Below, piece after piece: positions 1-12,665 of a DNA stretch of 64,000 bases (the stretch's first letter is position 1; the number at the start of each line of letters is the position of its first letter). Both the position numbers and the translations under genes were made by a program. The notes beneath the pieces are model-generated. The model had not been told where the DNA came from and made no database searches. It saw only the letters and a list, made by a program, of their open reading frames with translations. This DNA is from Crocodylus rhombifer (Eukaryota > Chordata > Crocodylia > Crocodylidae): positions 298,031 to 362,030 of the forward strand of contig JAVSML010024246.1 in the NCBI GenBank assembly GCA_038503035.1, in the 5' to 3' direction.

Positions 1-1074
1 ACTATACTTAATAGGTGCAGTCAAACATTTTTTCTTTCTTAAGCAGCTGCACCATTGGTATAAAATGTCCCTGCACTCCCTACTTACCAAGGTCCCAGTC
101 TTACGAAATGTTGAGCATGTTCAAGTCCTAGTGACTTAGATAAGGGTTCAGAGTTCTCAGTTCCTTGCTGGAATAACCTCTAAGTTCTCTGAACCTTTAT
201 CTCATGAAAATATTTCCTGTTGACTTCAGCCATTCTACTTGTGTAAGCACTACAGGATCAAGTCCTAAATGATACAGCATTTGTCACTTTGAAGTTTCTC
301 TAAATAGAAGCTGATATATATTTAAAGCTACTAAAAAGAACATTCTGTATTAGAGCTAAGTTTGATTAATTTGTGTAGCCACTAACAAACTAAAAATGTA
401 AGCTGTTCTTTAACATGAAAAAGAATTGCTGAAAAGCTTAGCATTTGTATTTTTCACATTTTATAAACCATAAATGGCCACCATAAATTCAAATTACATT
501 TGGTTAAAAATAAATACACCACATCTGGGACAACCATCCATGTGGCAGAATTACCGTACAGTGTGGCTTAAAAGAACCCTTGTTACATAAGCCCCCTGAA
601 AAACAGTGTTTATAGTGGAAATACTGGTGCTTTATCTCCATTCTTCCAGTATTATTTAGTTCCAGTTAGAGTATTATATACTGTAAGCCAAAGACACAAA
701 ATGACAAGTGTGGTAGGACTGGATATGGGCTAGTTTCGCATTCAGCTGAGTAGTATTCTAAGCAAGAGTTGTTCAACTTGCTTTGGAAATGCACACAGTA
801 TACAAACCAGAGGCCCTGAGCACAAGGAGCAGGCAAGATTCCCCGGCATTTTTTGCATTAATAAATCCTGGTGTCCTGGCTATATTCCACTGTGATTTAT
901 GCCTAAGTGAGACCTGATGGCCTAAGTCCCTAATGTTTATCCTCCACATAGCTACAGTCTCCGTGCAATTTCAGTGGAATGAGCTTATTCTTCTAAATGT
1001 TGTACAGCGGTTATTCCTGCATTGTGAAACATCTGTTCCACATACGGGTCTGATGCCATTCCTGACTTCAGGGC

Positions 1075-2668
1075 CAGGTATAGACATTATACTTTTATAA
1101 GTGATTAGAAACTGGTTTATACCCTTAACAGAAGTTCAGCACACATAGACTTGTTTAAAAATAGCAGAAACTGGTCTAAGTTTTGTGCCCCAAAGGGTGA
1201 ATATGTTCTGTTTGCAACTGATCTAAACCAGTGTTTCTCAACCTGTAGGTTGTCACCCACTTTTGGGTCATGAGAATATACGAAAGGGTCACGGACAAAC
1301 TTTAAAAATGGATTTTCCTTTAAAGGAGAAAAATGTGGAAAACCGTGGCTTTTCCCTGGTAGGCTGGCAGAATTCCAGCCTGCAAGGGGCTGCTTGGGGC
1401 CTCCCATGCTTCACATACCCACCCCTTGACCCACACACTGGGGGGCTGGGGCCTGGGGGTCGGGGGGTAGTGGGTCAGGAGTGAGAGGCACTGGGTTGGG
1501 ACTAGTCATCATTGTTTAAAAATGGGTCCCGGTACAAAACAGCTGGGAACCACTGATCTAAATTATGCTGATTACAGAAAACCATGCAACTTAGATTGAC
1601 TCTGCCTCAGGCTTTTGGAACATCTGTACCTAGCCCAGAGGACAGACCAGATTCAGGGAGGTTAGTGCAAGACAGTGCAAGCTGCACCTCTTGGCATCTG
1701 ACTGGTTGGCTGTGTCCTAAAAGGGTATCCATATCTGTGGGCCAGTGACTGATAAGTTCTGCTGAATCACCATGTTGCACAGGAAAACCATCCTACAGCT
1801 CTTGGTTAGGATGAAAGAAATAGGGTGCCACATAAAACTGTGTTCTATAGAAATTAACCTCAAAGGCTAGCGACAGATGTACAAAAAGCCTGAGCCTGAA
1901 CTGATTCAATTTTTGCAGGTTAGTCTAACCTGGCTAGGCTAAACCAGTTTGTAATCATACAGACATCTCCTCTGGACTGAAAAAATTCAGGCACATGCCT
2001 GCAGTGGCTCCGGCTAGAAGCTGGGGAGCACTAGAGCAGTCCTCCCTTCCCTTCCAGAGTGCTGAGCTGAGTGGGGTGTGGCCAGGCCCTGGCAGGATGC
2101 TCTGATAGCCCCTCACCGCCCCCCCCCCCCAGCAGGGAATGTTTATCACCCCTAACTCAGTGTTTATCAAAACTTAAACAGCTTTTCAAAGGAAGGACAA
2201 TACCACCTACCTGTTGATTAGCTCCAAAAAGCCTGTCTGCCTTTGTTGCCTCCCACAGCATGGACTGTAGCCAGCATGTGGTCTGCTAGCTGATGCTGAG
2301 AGGTGTCTGTGTAAAGCAGAGGGAATAATCCCTGTTTAAAGCCAGGCAGATGGCTTTAAGTCTGTGGTGGACCTCCAGTGAGGGAGGGGCAAGCCCTGCT
2401 GTGAAGCAGAGACCTGCCCAGCCCAGAGAACATGCCAGGATGCTGGGGGAGTCTGGTTTACCTTAAACAGCAAAGAGGCTGGGGGACACATTATATAAAC
2501 TGGTTTGACCCTAATCAGTTAAGTCTGATACTGCATTCAACCAGGTTTATCTCAAATCGGTTTCAGTCATTTTCAAACTGGTTTATGTGCACTGAACATC
2601 CGTTCTGTTACAGGTTTAAACCAGTTTCTGATCACTTAAACTGGTTTATGTATACTGTCTGTCCCTAG
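1075..2668. mobile_element. Non-autonomous DNA element with long terminal inverted repeats, split by a hAT insertion
   Basis: The left end (about 1075-1228) and the right end (about 2490-2668) are imperfect inverted copies. Both contain AAACTGGTTTA-type units, the paired stretch AAGTGATTAGAAACTGGTTT (1100-1119) against the reverse of AAACCAGTTTCTGATCACTT (2618-2637), and matching flanks further in and out. The arms are about 150-180 bp. The interior carries no coding capacity and includes a C-run near 2120. Removing the nested hAT copy (1229-1555) leaves about 1.26 kb. The target-site duplication and exact tips could not be fixed, so the superfamily is undetermined. Confidence 0.65.
1229..1555. 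mobile_element. hAT-type MITE (family A, copy 1)
   Basis: Terminal inverted repeats begin CAGTGTTTCTCAACCTGT and end CAGCTGGGAACCACTG. They are flanked by an 8-bp target duplication with one mismatch, atctaaac (1221-1228) and atctaaat (1556-1563). An 8-bp duplication with CAGTG termini is diagnostic of hAT elements. The interior shares the TTTAAAGGAGAA and CTGGCAGAATTCCAGCCTGC-like blocks with the copy at 16612-16892, in opposite orientation. Non-coding. Confidence 0.85.
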
Positions 2669-4590
2669 CCAAAATCTACAGAATTCAGTACAGGTGGATT
2701 GCTCTTACAGCAATAGAAGTCTCCATAAAAGGAAACCAAAGACTGAGCAGGGTGGTACCTTATAGACTAATTCATTCAGAGAGATATGGGGGATGACAGC
2801 AGCAGCGTGGTTGCATCCTCCACTCTGGCTGTGTGCCTCTTGTGCAGTGAGCTCTCTGCACTCACCAACATAACAGTGCAGTTCCTGTATGGGATTCCAA
2901 GTGTGCCACTAGTCAGACCATTTCTCGCTGACAGGAACTAGTTAGTGGATTAATTTGATACAAATGAAATGACTCTCACATGACTGTTAGTTTTACCTGG
3001 CAATTCTGAACACCATGCATGGAACAGAAACACCTTGGGATAGAAAGGTCTTTTAAGCATGCTTGCTTAGCTATATCCTTTGGAGTTTTCTAAATTTCAG
3101 TGACTATCTTGCTTCACTAACAAGTGTCTGGTGTTTTACCAGTGATCCTTGAAGAGAACAGACACAACAAATTAGGAACCAAAATCTGGTCTCTGAGTAG
3201 CTATCATCATTATTCTTTCCTCAAAGAGCAGGAAAAACAAACCCTCTGGTCTTAAGCTGCTTTTTAAACTACAGGAAAAATACTTGACTAAAGAAGTGAA
3301 GAAATGCACTGCTCTGGAGCTCAGCCCAACATACCAAAGTAGCTCTGGGAGACAGAAAGAGGAGGATTGCTGAACTGCTGCAACCCAGTTTAAATTCTCA
3401 GCTCTACACAGCACTGCATTGTGTCACACAGAAATGTCTGATAGTTCTATTGGATGATAGGGAAAAAGGGGTGGATGGAAGGAGTGCTAAGACTAGTATT
3501 TTCAGAGGTGCCTAGTGATTTTGGATATTCAGCTTAGAATACTTAAATTAACCTCTTTTTCCTTAAGCAGATACTCAGAACTTGGAGAAAACCAAGCACC
3601 TTTCTGATGTATCAACCTGGACACTCTAAAGCAGTGTCTACTCACCCAAAATATCAAGACACCTTAAAAAATCTTGGCATAATTGTCTAGCCTTTGCTTT
3701 ATCTTGTTTAACAACCAGAAAACCCTTTGTAATGTAATTTTAAAGAAGTTCAGAAGCCAGGGAATGCCAGTCGGACAAAAACCTTCCCTTGTAGATCTAA
3801 TTTCTTGTGTGGGGGTAGGTGCCCTTTCTGGTGCTTAGAGCTTTATTTTCTGACAAATGTGAACTCCAGGCTGTGTTGTTCTTGTTGTTGTTTTGTTTTT
3901 GTTTCTTCCTCTCTCTCTCTTTAAAAATGCTTGTGGTCAGATGGGTTTGAAAAATTCTGTGTTTTAAACCAGCAATTTTCCTTGTTTACGTATTAAAGGA
4001 AACAGATGGCATACCCACAAACTATCTGTCCCAATATTCTTCAAGCACTGCAACCACTTAATCGGTGCAGAACAATTCGCAGGGACCAAGACAAGCTGTG
4101 GTGAAATGTGTAATAAGCGTACGTTCAAAACAAAAGCAACTGCATTAAATGTTCTGTACTTGCTGAGGGCCATATCCCTCCAATAGTAATTATTTGGGCC
4201 CTTTCCCTGCCAACTGTGTGTTCTTTACCAAGAAAAAGAGCTGAATATGTATATATTTTTTAAAGCATCCAGTCCGTGGTTCTTTAAATCCCTTTTCCTT
4301 ACACGAGAGAAGAAAAAAAACCCTTTCCATACTTTTTCCAGGGAATATTCAGTATGAAAAGGGAAGAAGGAGAACATTAAAGAATGTTCCTAAGATGCGC
4401 ATAAAAGAATTCTTATGACAACTACAGATGGACCAAACAGGCCAAATTTCATTCTCAGTTCTGCTAATGTAAAGCTGGAGAAACTATGTGGCTTTACACC
4501 TGTGCAGTTTAGATTAGGATTTGGTTCATCATTTTTAATAACAATAATACTTGGGAATATTATTTTTCATTTGATCTCAGAATGCTTGAG
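2669..4590. other. Intron 2 stretch with nothing recognised
   Basis: AT-rich sequence with a short pyrimidine-rich, TTG-rich patch at 3879-3922. No exon, RNA gene or classifiable repeat seen. Confidence 0.5.
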
Positions 4591-4594
4591 TAAT

Positions 4595-4705
4595 AGTAGA
4601 TAAGTCTGTCTTATTTTACCCACAGAAAACCCAAGGCCCAGCGCTGTTAAGGGAGATGCTTAAGTAGAACACAGGTGTCTTGACTTGTAGTCTAATAATC
4701 AGAAT
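4595..4705 (-). repeat. MIR-type SINE fragment, antisense
   Basis: Contains the antisense MIR landmarks in order: TATTTTACCCACAGA-like, GTTAAGGGAGATGCTTAAGT-like, then ACAGGTGTCTTGACTTG-like. It is strongly decayed. Confidence 0.45.
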
Positions 4706-4713
4706 CCCAAATG

Positions 4714-4778
4714 GTGTTAAAATAGCAATTCAGGACATATGGTGGTGGATAGTGTTAAAATATCAATTCAGGACATAT
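4714..4778. repeat. Local tandem duplication, period 38 bp
   Basis: The 27-bp block beginning GTGTTAAAATAGCAATTC at 4714-4740 recurs at 4752-4778 with one mismatch. Two copies only. Confidence 0.85.
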
Positions 4779-7700
4779 AATGTTTTCTTTATTTTCACTC
4801 CTTTTGCATGGAGGGCTGTGAAAGGAGAGATCCGGAGGCTTATTTAACTATTTCGCAAGGAACATGTGTTTTTTTTTTAAACCCTGTATTCTGTTCTTGA
4901 CTGGCACATGCAGCTCCCCTTGATGCAAATGGAAGTGTTGTGCATTCATTTTGGCCAGGATTAATCTGTTCTTGCTGCTAATCTCTTCCCTTGACTCTCA
5001 GGATCTAACCCTTTTTTCTGTTGCAGACACCTGGAGTTTGCCATTGAGATGTCCTCACTGTTGAGGGAAGGCTGCAAAGGAAGAATGTGGTAATTGTGAA
5101 TGAGACTGGGAAAGAGGGCTTAAGAAAGTAAGTAAATGGAAAAACAAGAAAGCTGAATCTGTTGTAAAAAGAAATGTTGTAACTTGGTTTAAAACAAAAA
5201 CAGTAATAGTTGAAATACTATCTTCCAGGCCCCTTGGAAAGTTACATAATAGCTACCTGGATTGCTTTTGTTTTTGCAATAAGAGGCATAAAAATCAAAG
5301 AGAATATGGAGCAATAGCAAGAGAAAGAGTTTTTAAAATGCAACTGCTTCTCTCTACCTCTTTCTGGGCATCTACAAGGCAGTCTGACATGAACCTTCAG
5401 GAAAATTAAGATCAGAGAGTGATTGCTGCTCACTTTCTGATATGGTATCTGTTTTCATTTCATATAGACAGACAGAGACCAGCTGGAAATTGGTCCTTGG
5501 CTAATCTGATGGCAAAAAGGTTGTGTTAGAAGCTGGTTTTACAAAAGACTTTGGAGACTGATAGAACCTTGCACTTTGAAGCTCTCTTGTTCATTACAAA
5601 CAGAATGCAATGTTCTCAAGTTTTCCTAGGACTACAAAGTGGCATGACTTCAAATTACTATGGCCACATTGCGTGACATTTGTTCTATAGCAACTAGTAT
5701 TATATGTCTCAATAAATGAGCAAAGTACATTTTATGGAATGTATCCCTGATTTTTTTTTTTTTAATTGTATGTTTATTCGTTTACAATATATAATAATCT
5801 GCAATAGCCTCCCTGCTGTTAGTGATTAGCCACTGAAGTCTTGTTTTACATATGCTTGATTACAAGGATGTTTTTTCTGAGTTATAATAGATGTCAAACT
5901 CAGACATACAACACCATTTTAGAAGCCATTTTAAGTGAGTTTTTACGTCATCTAATTTACTAACCAAGGTTAACAAAGTGAAGATGGTCAAATTGTTTTA
6001 AGATGCTTAGCCCAGAGTATGTTCAGTGGAGAGACCGGTTGGTCAGTGGACACAGGGACTGGGCTACCCCTAAGAGCATGAGATAGCTTAGTGTGTAAGA
6101 AGGCTGCTGTGTGTAGAAGTGCTGTGCCTCTTCTGTGATAAAGACAGCAATATTTTAGTTTTGGAGGTTTTTTCTTCTTTCATGGTAGAAGTGAGGGAGA
6201 GATGAACCAAAAATGCCTTTTCTTATGTGGAATGAGAGATTTTACTCATTTTGTGATAGTTAAGAGAGTGAGATTTTACAATTCAGAGCGGTAATATAGT
6301 TCAGAAATAAGCTGGCAGGGGTTATTTGTTTTGAATGTCTTTTTTTAAATAAAGCTCCCACACAAATTTTCTCAAAAGTACCCTTCAGACAATGAGACGT
6401 TAGAAGATGGGGAAATATGATGTATGTTATTCCTGCCTAAACCTACCTGATATCTTGTTGCAGCATACATCCTCAGAAACTCCTGCATACCCTTTCCTAC
6501 CTCTCTCTGGCTAGACAGCCATTCTTTAACCTAATGCACTATGATTTTTCCTAATGACATCACTTCGCAGTTTCTGAATTTAAAGTCCTGTTGTAAATCT
6601 TTCTAGAGCCTTAGGGTCTTCATTTACAAGATTTTTTTTTTTTTTTTAAGAGTAGGGATTTGTCTTCCTATGTGGCTGGGAAGTACCTAGCACAGTGGAA
6701 CCTAATCATAACAGAGGCCTCTCTGATACCATAATCCAAATAATTAAAAGGGATGTTGGGTTTTTTGCCTTTTGGAGCTAGTACTGTATTAACTAGCTTG
6801 ACACATGCTTTGGATTGTGAGCCTGCAAATTATAAAGCGGGAATTATGATACTTGATTTAACTAACCAAGAGAAGAGTGAAGGAAGGAAATTGTGTCTTG
6901 ACCTTTATTCAAACCAGGAAACACTGAAGATTCAGGTAGTTCTGTTAACTGCAAGTTGTAAAGTCTTGGCTGGCTAAGAAAACCTTTTTTCTTTAACTGG
7001 GCGTTCATGGTACGTTTCAGGTTTATTGAACTATTTTTCAACTATGTATATTTCTCTATTTAAAATTGATTTAGTTTAAGCTGTGAAGTTATTTATGTGA
7101 TCAGCTTCTGATCTAACCTAAATCAACAGAATGCTATTGACTAAAGTCAATAGCAATCATCTGTATCAGATGGCAAGCTGGGCCGGATTCTTTGCACACT
7201 TGAGTTATTGTTGATGCTGTTCAGCTGTTTGCAATTCTGGATGCACGCAGAGAGATGCAAAACTTTCCTGCAGGCATTGCGGTATAAGCACTAAACGAGG
7301 AAAAGGATAAAGTGCATATTGCATTTTTACTGGAAAAAACTTTCACGACAAGGTCCTTACAGGACCTGATTCTGCTCCCACCATTGTCTGCTGTAGGGAC
7401 TTCAGCCAATGAAGTCACTAGTCAGACACACTCATTTTTGCAGCAGCAAGGTTGGCTGGGGAAGGGGGCTATTTCCTGGTCTTCGATAGAATTCAGTCCT
7501 GCCTATAGAAACTGACAAGGAGAGTCAGAACAATATTTCTAAGTATCAAGGGTTTTTTTTTTTCTAAGGGAGGAGAGTAATGAGTGTAATGCACCATTGT
7601 CCTAAGAACCCAGTATTTAATGTGTGTGGGTGGGGGTGAATTTCTTAGGAAAGGATACTTGTCTAAACTCTTTTCAACAGCTTTATTGTCCCTACCTCTG

Positions 7701-9884
7701 TGAAAGTTGCTCATTTCAGATACTTGGTGACCTCATGCCTTGGCCAAAAAGGTTAAGGGTATGATGCAGCATAGTGCTTTGTGATACAGTAGTCAGACAT
7801 TCTGGAGTGCCCAAAATGAATAAATTTTGGGGAGTGGATCAGACAGGGGGAGCAGGAAGCTTATTGTACAATTCTCTGGGGACATTCTCTCCTGGGAAAA
7901 TACTTTTGTGCTCAAAAGCAGTTCCTTTTGTTTGAGTTTCATTTGGAGCTGAAGTTTTAGCTAATAATGCGAGTCAGTGCTAGTATTATGATTGCTGGCC
8001 CAAAATATTTTAAACTGGGCATTTTTAATACACAAAGACTGCCTGGACTAAGGAAAGACAAAATGTTGATGATGATATGACTATCCCACCTCAACAAAGG
8101 GAGGCAAAGCCTTAGGCTGGGAGCATGCGCCTTCTGTATTGTAATTTTTTATTTCTGGTTCAGAGAAACCAGAGATTTCTGTTGTATTTGTGTTTCTGTT
8201 GGTTGAGGGGAACAATTAAATCTCCCCCAAACTCAGCATTTGATTAATCTATTTGAACACTTAAGAAAACATTGTTAGTATGTTTTAATAGCTGAACATT
8301 TACTTATAAGTTTCGGTTTTAAAAGTCAAAGCTTGATTCTGCACTCAGATTTATGTGGGTAGACTGTCATGCTCAGTAGGAGTCCAGGAGTATGGATTAG
8401 ACTGCATGCTTGGGACCTTTTTATGCTACCAGGAAGGGGAAGGGAGGAATGTGTCTTGTGTTTTATAAAAAGGATTGACTTTAAAAAAACACCCGCCCCC
8501 AAAAAACAAAAAAAAACCCCCTCTTCCTGCCTAGGGAGAGATTGGGAATAGTGTTGAGCTCATTTATTTACTTTGTCTAATAAAAACACAAGCTTTGTCT
8601 TAAAATATATCTTTATAGATCACATCAGTGACTAACTACTGCTTACGTTGACTTGTGGGTAAGGGTTTCTTCACTAAGTGGTTTTTGAAGAGACCACAAA
8701 ATCCAGATGAACTGCTAATAATTGGCCAGGGTTTATTTATACAAATGCCTGTTGCACTGCTCATTTCATATGGAAAGTTACAGTAGTACACACACATGCA
8801 TCAAAAGGTTGCATGCTGTATTATTTAAGAACAGTCTGCATTAAATTGGAGGGACTCATCCTTTCAGCACGTTGTGTGAAATCGCCAATTGTTGAGGCTC
8901 ATGTTTCAATTCCTGTTGCCCTCAGCAATTTTGCTGTATGTTTAACATTTTAACACTGAAGCAATATTTTGTTACAAAGGTTACAAATCCCCAAAGCTGA
9001 ATTTGTGACATGAAAATGAGAGACAGAGGGACTATAAGTTGCTTGGGTCTCTGAAATAAACCCCATCACAGGAAACTGTGCTATTTCAGACTGAGGGAAA
9101 ATGAGGGCATGTTTTTATGTCTTTTGAATGCAAATAGGTTTTGCAAGCAAACTACAAATAGTGCAAATGTTTACTTTCCTTTGATGTGAAAATGTCTCTG
9201 CATAACAAATGCTGCTTTTCCTTGGCTCAGAGTATAACCCCTCAAGAGTTACAGGGAGAATGAAACTAATAAGCTACCTAAAAGATCATGATAATGGAGA
9301 AGGAGAAAATTTGTTGAACCACTGTCATGTGCTTGTTCATTTCTTCCCAAATAAGACAGTACTTGTTGCTTAATTGGGAGGAGGAATGTCAAAACATGGC
9401 TGAACTGGCTTGTTCTGCTGATGTCTGTGCCAAAGGTGTCAGGGTGGTGCTGGATCTGGGGCACGGTTTCTGCTTTTTCGTGGACTCTACCAACAGCAAT
9501 CATTAAATAAGCACAGGACAATCCAGGAGTAAGCAAGGGCAAGGGCCTATTCCTGCATTCCTTGCTTATCCCAAACTCCACCAGTGGCAAGAAAAGTTTG
9601 AAAAGGTTGCAGGCTACAGCAGGGTGGAGTGGTGACTCTCTTTTTTGAAGACTTGCCCACACTTGGAAATTTATCAGAATATCTATCCCTTAATGTTTAT
9701 CTCAGTATAACTCCCTGTGCAGATGCTCTAAGTTTGGAAAAGGAACGTTGTTTTTCCAGTTCAGTGTTACCTGCTTTAGATACTTTAGGAATATTGAAAT
9801 ACCAGAGCATTTCCTGAAATGAACAGTTCTGAAAAAAATTCATTTAGAAAATGCTGAAGCATCTGGAGTTTAATTGGCACTGGG
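4779..9884. other. Intron 2 stretch with nothing firmly recognised
   Basis: Largely unique-looking AT-rich DNA. It has T-runs at about 5751-5763 and 6631-6648, and an A/C-rich patch at about 8484-8521. The longest open frame (9249-9662, minus) resembles nothing I know and looks accidental. Confidence 0.45.
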
Positions 9885-10095
9885 CACATCTACACATTCA
9901 TTAATGCACCTTTGCTACTGCGCATTAAGTTTAGTACCTCTAATAAGAGGTACTAGATAAAGGCACAGTAGCAAAGGTGAACATTTATTTTTGTGACACT
10001 TAATGGGCAGTGGACTCATTCTACTGCACATTAGCACATTTTTTTCCCCGTGATGCATGAATGTGAAGTAGAACTATCCACTGCCCATTAAGTCT
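9885..10095. mobile_element. MITE-like element made of two adjacent long hairpins
   Basis: Hairpin 1 (9907-9979) has a perfect 14-bp outer stem, CACCTTTGCTACTG with CAGTAGCAAAGGTG. It also has a perfect 10-bp inner stem, TAGTACCTCT with AGAGGTACTA, around an AATA loop. Hairpin 2 (9999-10092) has a perfect 16-bp outer stem, CTTAATGGGCAGTGGA with TCCACTGCCCATTAAG, and continues inward with near-complete pairing (TTCTACTGCACATT against AATGTGAAGTAGAA). The left edge carries a CATCTACACATTCATTAATG motif shared in spirit with elements at 37.87 and 40.53 kb. No coding capacity. A PIF/Harbinger-type MITE is possible but not shown. Confidence 0.65.
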
Positions 10096-10985
10096 TTGCA
10101 TTTCCCTAAATCCTCATGATGCCCTATGGGAGTTGTAATCCAGATCTAGATGCCTCCATTTTCCACAATGCAACAGGGTATCCTCCCCACAACTGTGCTG
10201 CTGTGCTATATTTTGTGTTGATTTTCATGACAGAGAATTTTGTTGAAATGTATCAATTCCCACAGGGAAAAACCTCTTATTTGAAACCTCATATTTTCCA
10301 CATATCTATACTGGCTCTGGTTCTGAAGCTAGAACTAGCTTGGGTATCACTATATGGTTGTGCTTTACACTTAGTAAACTCCAATACACAAGCTGGCACA
10401 TTCATAATAACTACTTTGGGATATCTGCCCAGTACTGCATGGTGTGATGTAGGCATACTCAGGGGAACAAAAATTATGTTAAATTATAGACATGTTTCTT
10501 TATTGATGTTTTTAGCCATTAATTTAGTGCTCAGAGCTATCACTAAACTGGGGAAATCAACATGTACTGTACATATAAAATACACTTTGCAGTTTCATAG
10601 CACCATTCAGCTGGGGGATTTCAAAACAATTTGCATAGTAACAAATTTTAGCTTCACAACCTTGTATTTGTATTCCACAACTTGTATTGGCAGGTTAGCA
10701 GATAAAGTAACCAACATAAAGTAGTTACTTAAGATGACACGGTAGTCTCTGGCTGGGGACAAAACCCCAGTTTCCTGAATGCCAGACTTGTCAGTTAAAC
10801 TAGAAGGTCTCACCTTCCCCCCTGAGAGCCGGAAAACAGAACTAGGAAAGGAAAATATTCCTAAGAGAAGGGTTTTATCTTTTTATATTCTTTGGATACT
10901 GTTCACATTAACAGGCACAGTTATTGGATGTGAGGAACCACAAGAGGACCAGGAAATGTCATTACCAATGAAAGTTACTGTAAAC

Positions 10986-11174
10986 CTTTGGTTTTTAATC
11001 TGTGCTCTGTGGACCCCTGGGGGTCTGCGGACTGTGCCTAAAGGATCTGTGGAAGATGACTAGGATCAATTCAAATATGTGAATACCCACACTTAAAATC
11101 CAAAGGTGTCCACAAAGGTGTCCATTTGAAATTTCTAAAGGGGTCCACAAATCAAAAAAGGCTGAAAACCACTG
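10986..11174. mobile_element. hAT-like MITE (family C, copy 1)
   Basis: The left end CTTTGGTTTTTAATCTGTG and the right end ...AGGCTGAAAACCACTG are inverted relatives. Both are followed inward by GTGGACCCCT or its reverse. The flanking 8-mers ctgtaaac and ctttaagt match at only five of eight positions, so the duplication is weak. The same family occurs at 57286-57466. Confidence 0.65.
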
Positions 11175-11182
11175 CTTTAAGT

Positions 11183-12550
11183 CATCCACCATCATTTCAG
11201 AATATTTAAGATAATTTTTTTAAAGGGATGTTTTTCATTTGACAAAAGAAGCTGACATTACCATGTTCTAAATAATGTTGTATTCCAAAATCAGTGCCTC
11301 ACCATAATTACCTGCTTTGTCATTCCTTTCTGACTTGCTTTCCCTTTTCCTGCTAACTAGGCACCTTACCTGAGCAAGTCTTTACCTGCTCATGACATCT
11401 GTCTTTAATAGTAAATCAGCATCAGGAATAAGTCCTGCCTCTCAGGAGCTCCTAAGCTGTTCCTATAACATTTGCGTGCAGGCTAGACCCTACATTGGCC
11501 CAGAGAAAGTAGACCCGTGCATGCAAAAAGGGTCCAAATATAAATGGTGCTGATACTGCTTTACAGGTTCCTTTGAAACTGTGGCCTCCTCTGCTACCCT
11601 GGGAAGTGAGAGGGTTTGCACATAGGAAAACTGCACAGTAATATACTTCTTCTAGATCAGAGTACCTTTCAGCTAGTATTGCCAGAACTCACCTGCACAC
11701 TTATAAGCAGAGTCTCTGCTAATGAAAGCAGGCCCAGCAGCTCACTGAACCTATTGGAGGCCAGGTGTTGGAAGTCTGGGAAAAGGGATCCCTCATTCTA
11801 GAAGTCAAAGTAAGGAGCCCCAGAGCACACGTTTGGGACTCCAAACTCTCTTTTAATACATAAATATTGGCTTACTGATCCATTGACAACAGGAATTTGG
11901 AATGAAAGACTGCTTCTTTCAGTCAAACAAAGCAAGTGCAGAAATTGTTCCCTTTTTAATTGGGTTTTAGGTTCCCTTTCTTTTATGAAGGCAATGAGGT
12001 TTTGTGGCTACAGTGTGTTTCTGTTAATGGAGAAGTAGAACAAATAAATTGCAAATAATGAAGATTTGGGAGGAAAAAAAAGTCTCCTTTATTTACTTTT
12101 TGCTTCTGTAAACAAAAAGATCCTTTATAAACCATAACCCACTGTGCCATCAGAAATCCTAGGGTGGGACAATCAGAAAGAAAAACTCCAGGAACTAGAA
12201 ACATGTAATGCTTGCTGTCTGCATTTAATTGGAGAAGGCCAATCAAACTGAGTTTGTACTTGTCATGTTGATTCTGTGGCTGGCAGGACTGGGCTTTTGT
12301 GTCATAGAGTAATCACTTCCTCAGTAGTAGGTCTATAACTATTACCCTGGCTTTCAGCAAGCACCTGGAGAGGAACTTAATTTGTGTTCATAGTAGTACA
12401 TAAACAGGCCCGCCTTAAGAAGAAGACAAGTGGAGTCATTCCTTCTAGCTAGTGCTAAGCAGTTTGTAAATCAGCCAAATAAATGGCCTTTATATTCTAC
12501 AGAAAATTATCATGTTCAGAAAAATGCATACCCTAGGCAGAGTCTTCCTA
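11183..12550. other. Intron 2 stretch with nothing recognised
   Basis: Unique-looking sequence. No exon, RNA gene or repeat family identified. Confidence 0.4.
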
Positions 12551-12665
12551 TGCCTGAAGAAGGGCACTTGTGCCCAAAAGCTTGCAGAGAATAGTTTTCC
12601 CAATGATTTAGTTGGTCTAATAAAAGATATCACATCTACCCAAAGAACCTTGCCTGCCTATACCC
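12551..12665 (+). repeat. Dispersed repeat with hammerhead-like core (copy 1)
   Basis: Begins with CTGAAGA (12554-12560), which fits the hammerhead box CUGANGA. A perfect 6-bp stem follows, GGGCAC-TT-GTGCCC (12562-12575). Then comes AAAAG where GAAA would be expected. Next is the family signature TTAGTTGGTCTAATAAAAG, then ATATCACATCTACCCAAAG and ACCTTGCCTGCCTATACCCT. Related copies lie at 13330, 19440 (minus), 37340 and 46028 (minus). Penelope-like retroelements are known to carry hammerhead motifs; membership in that group is my inference. Confidence 0.7.

Noticed and set aside
10116..10724. A 202-codon open frame on the plus strand
   Set aside because: No recognisable domain or family, AT-rich intronic context, no splice or promoter evidence. 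It begins within a few bases of a MITE and is probably chance.
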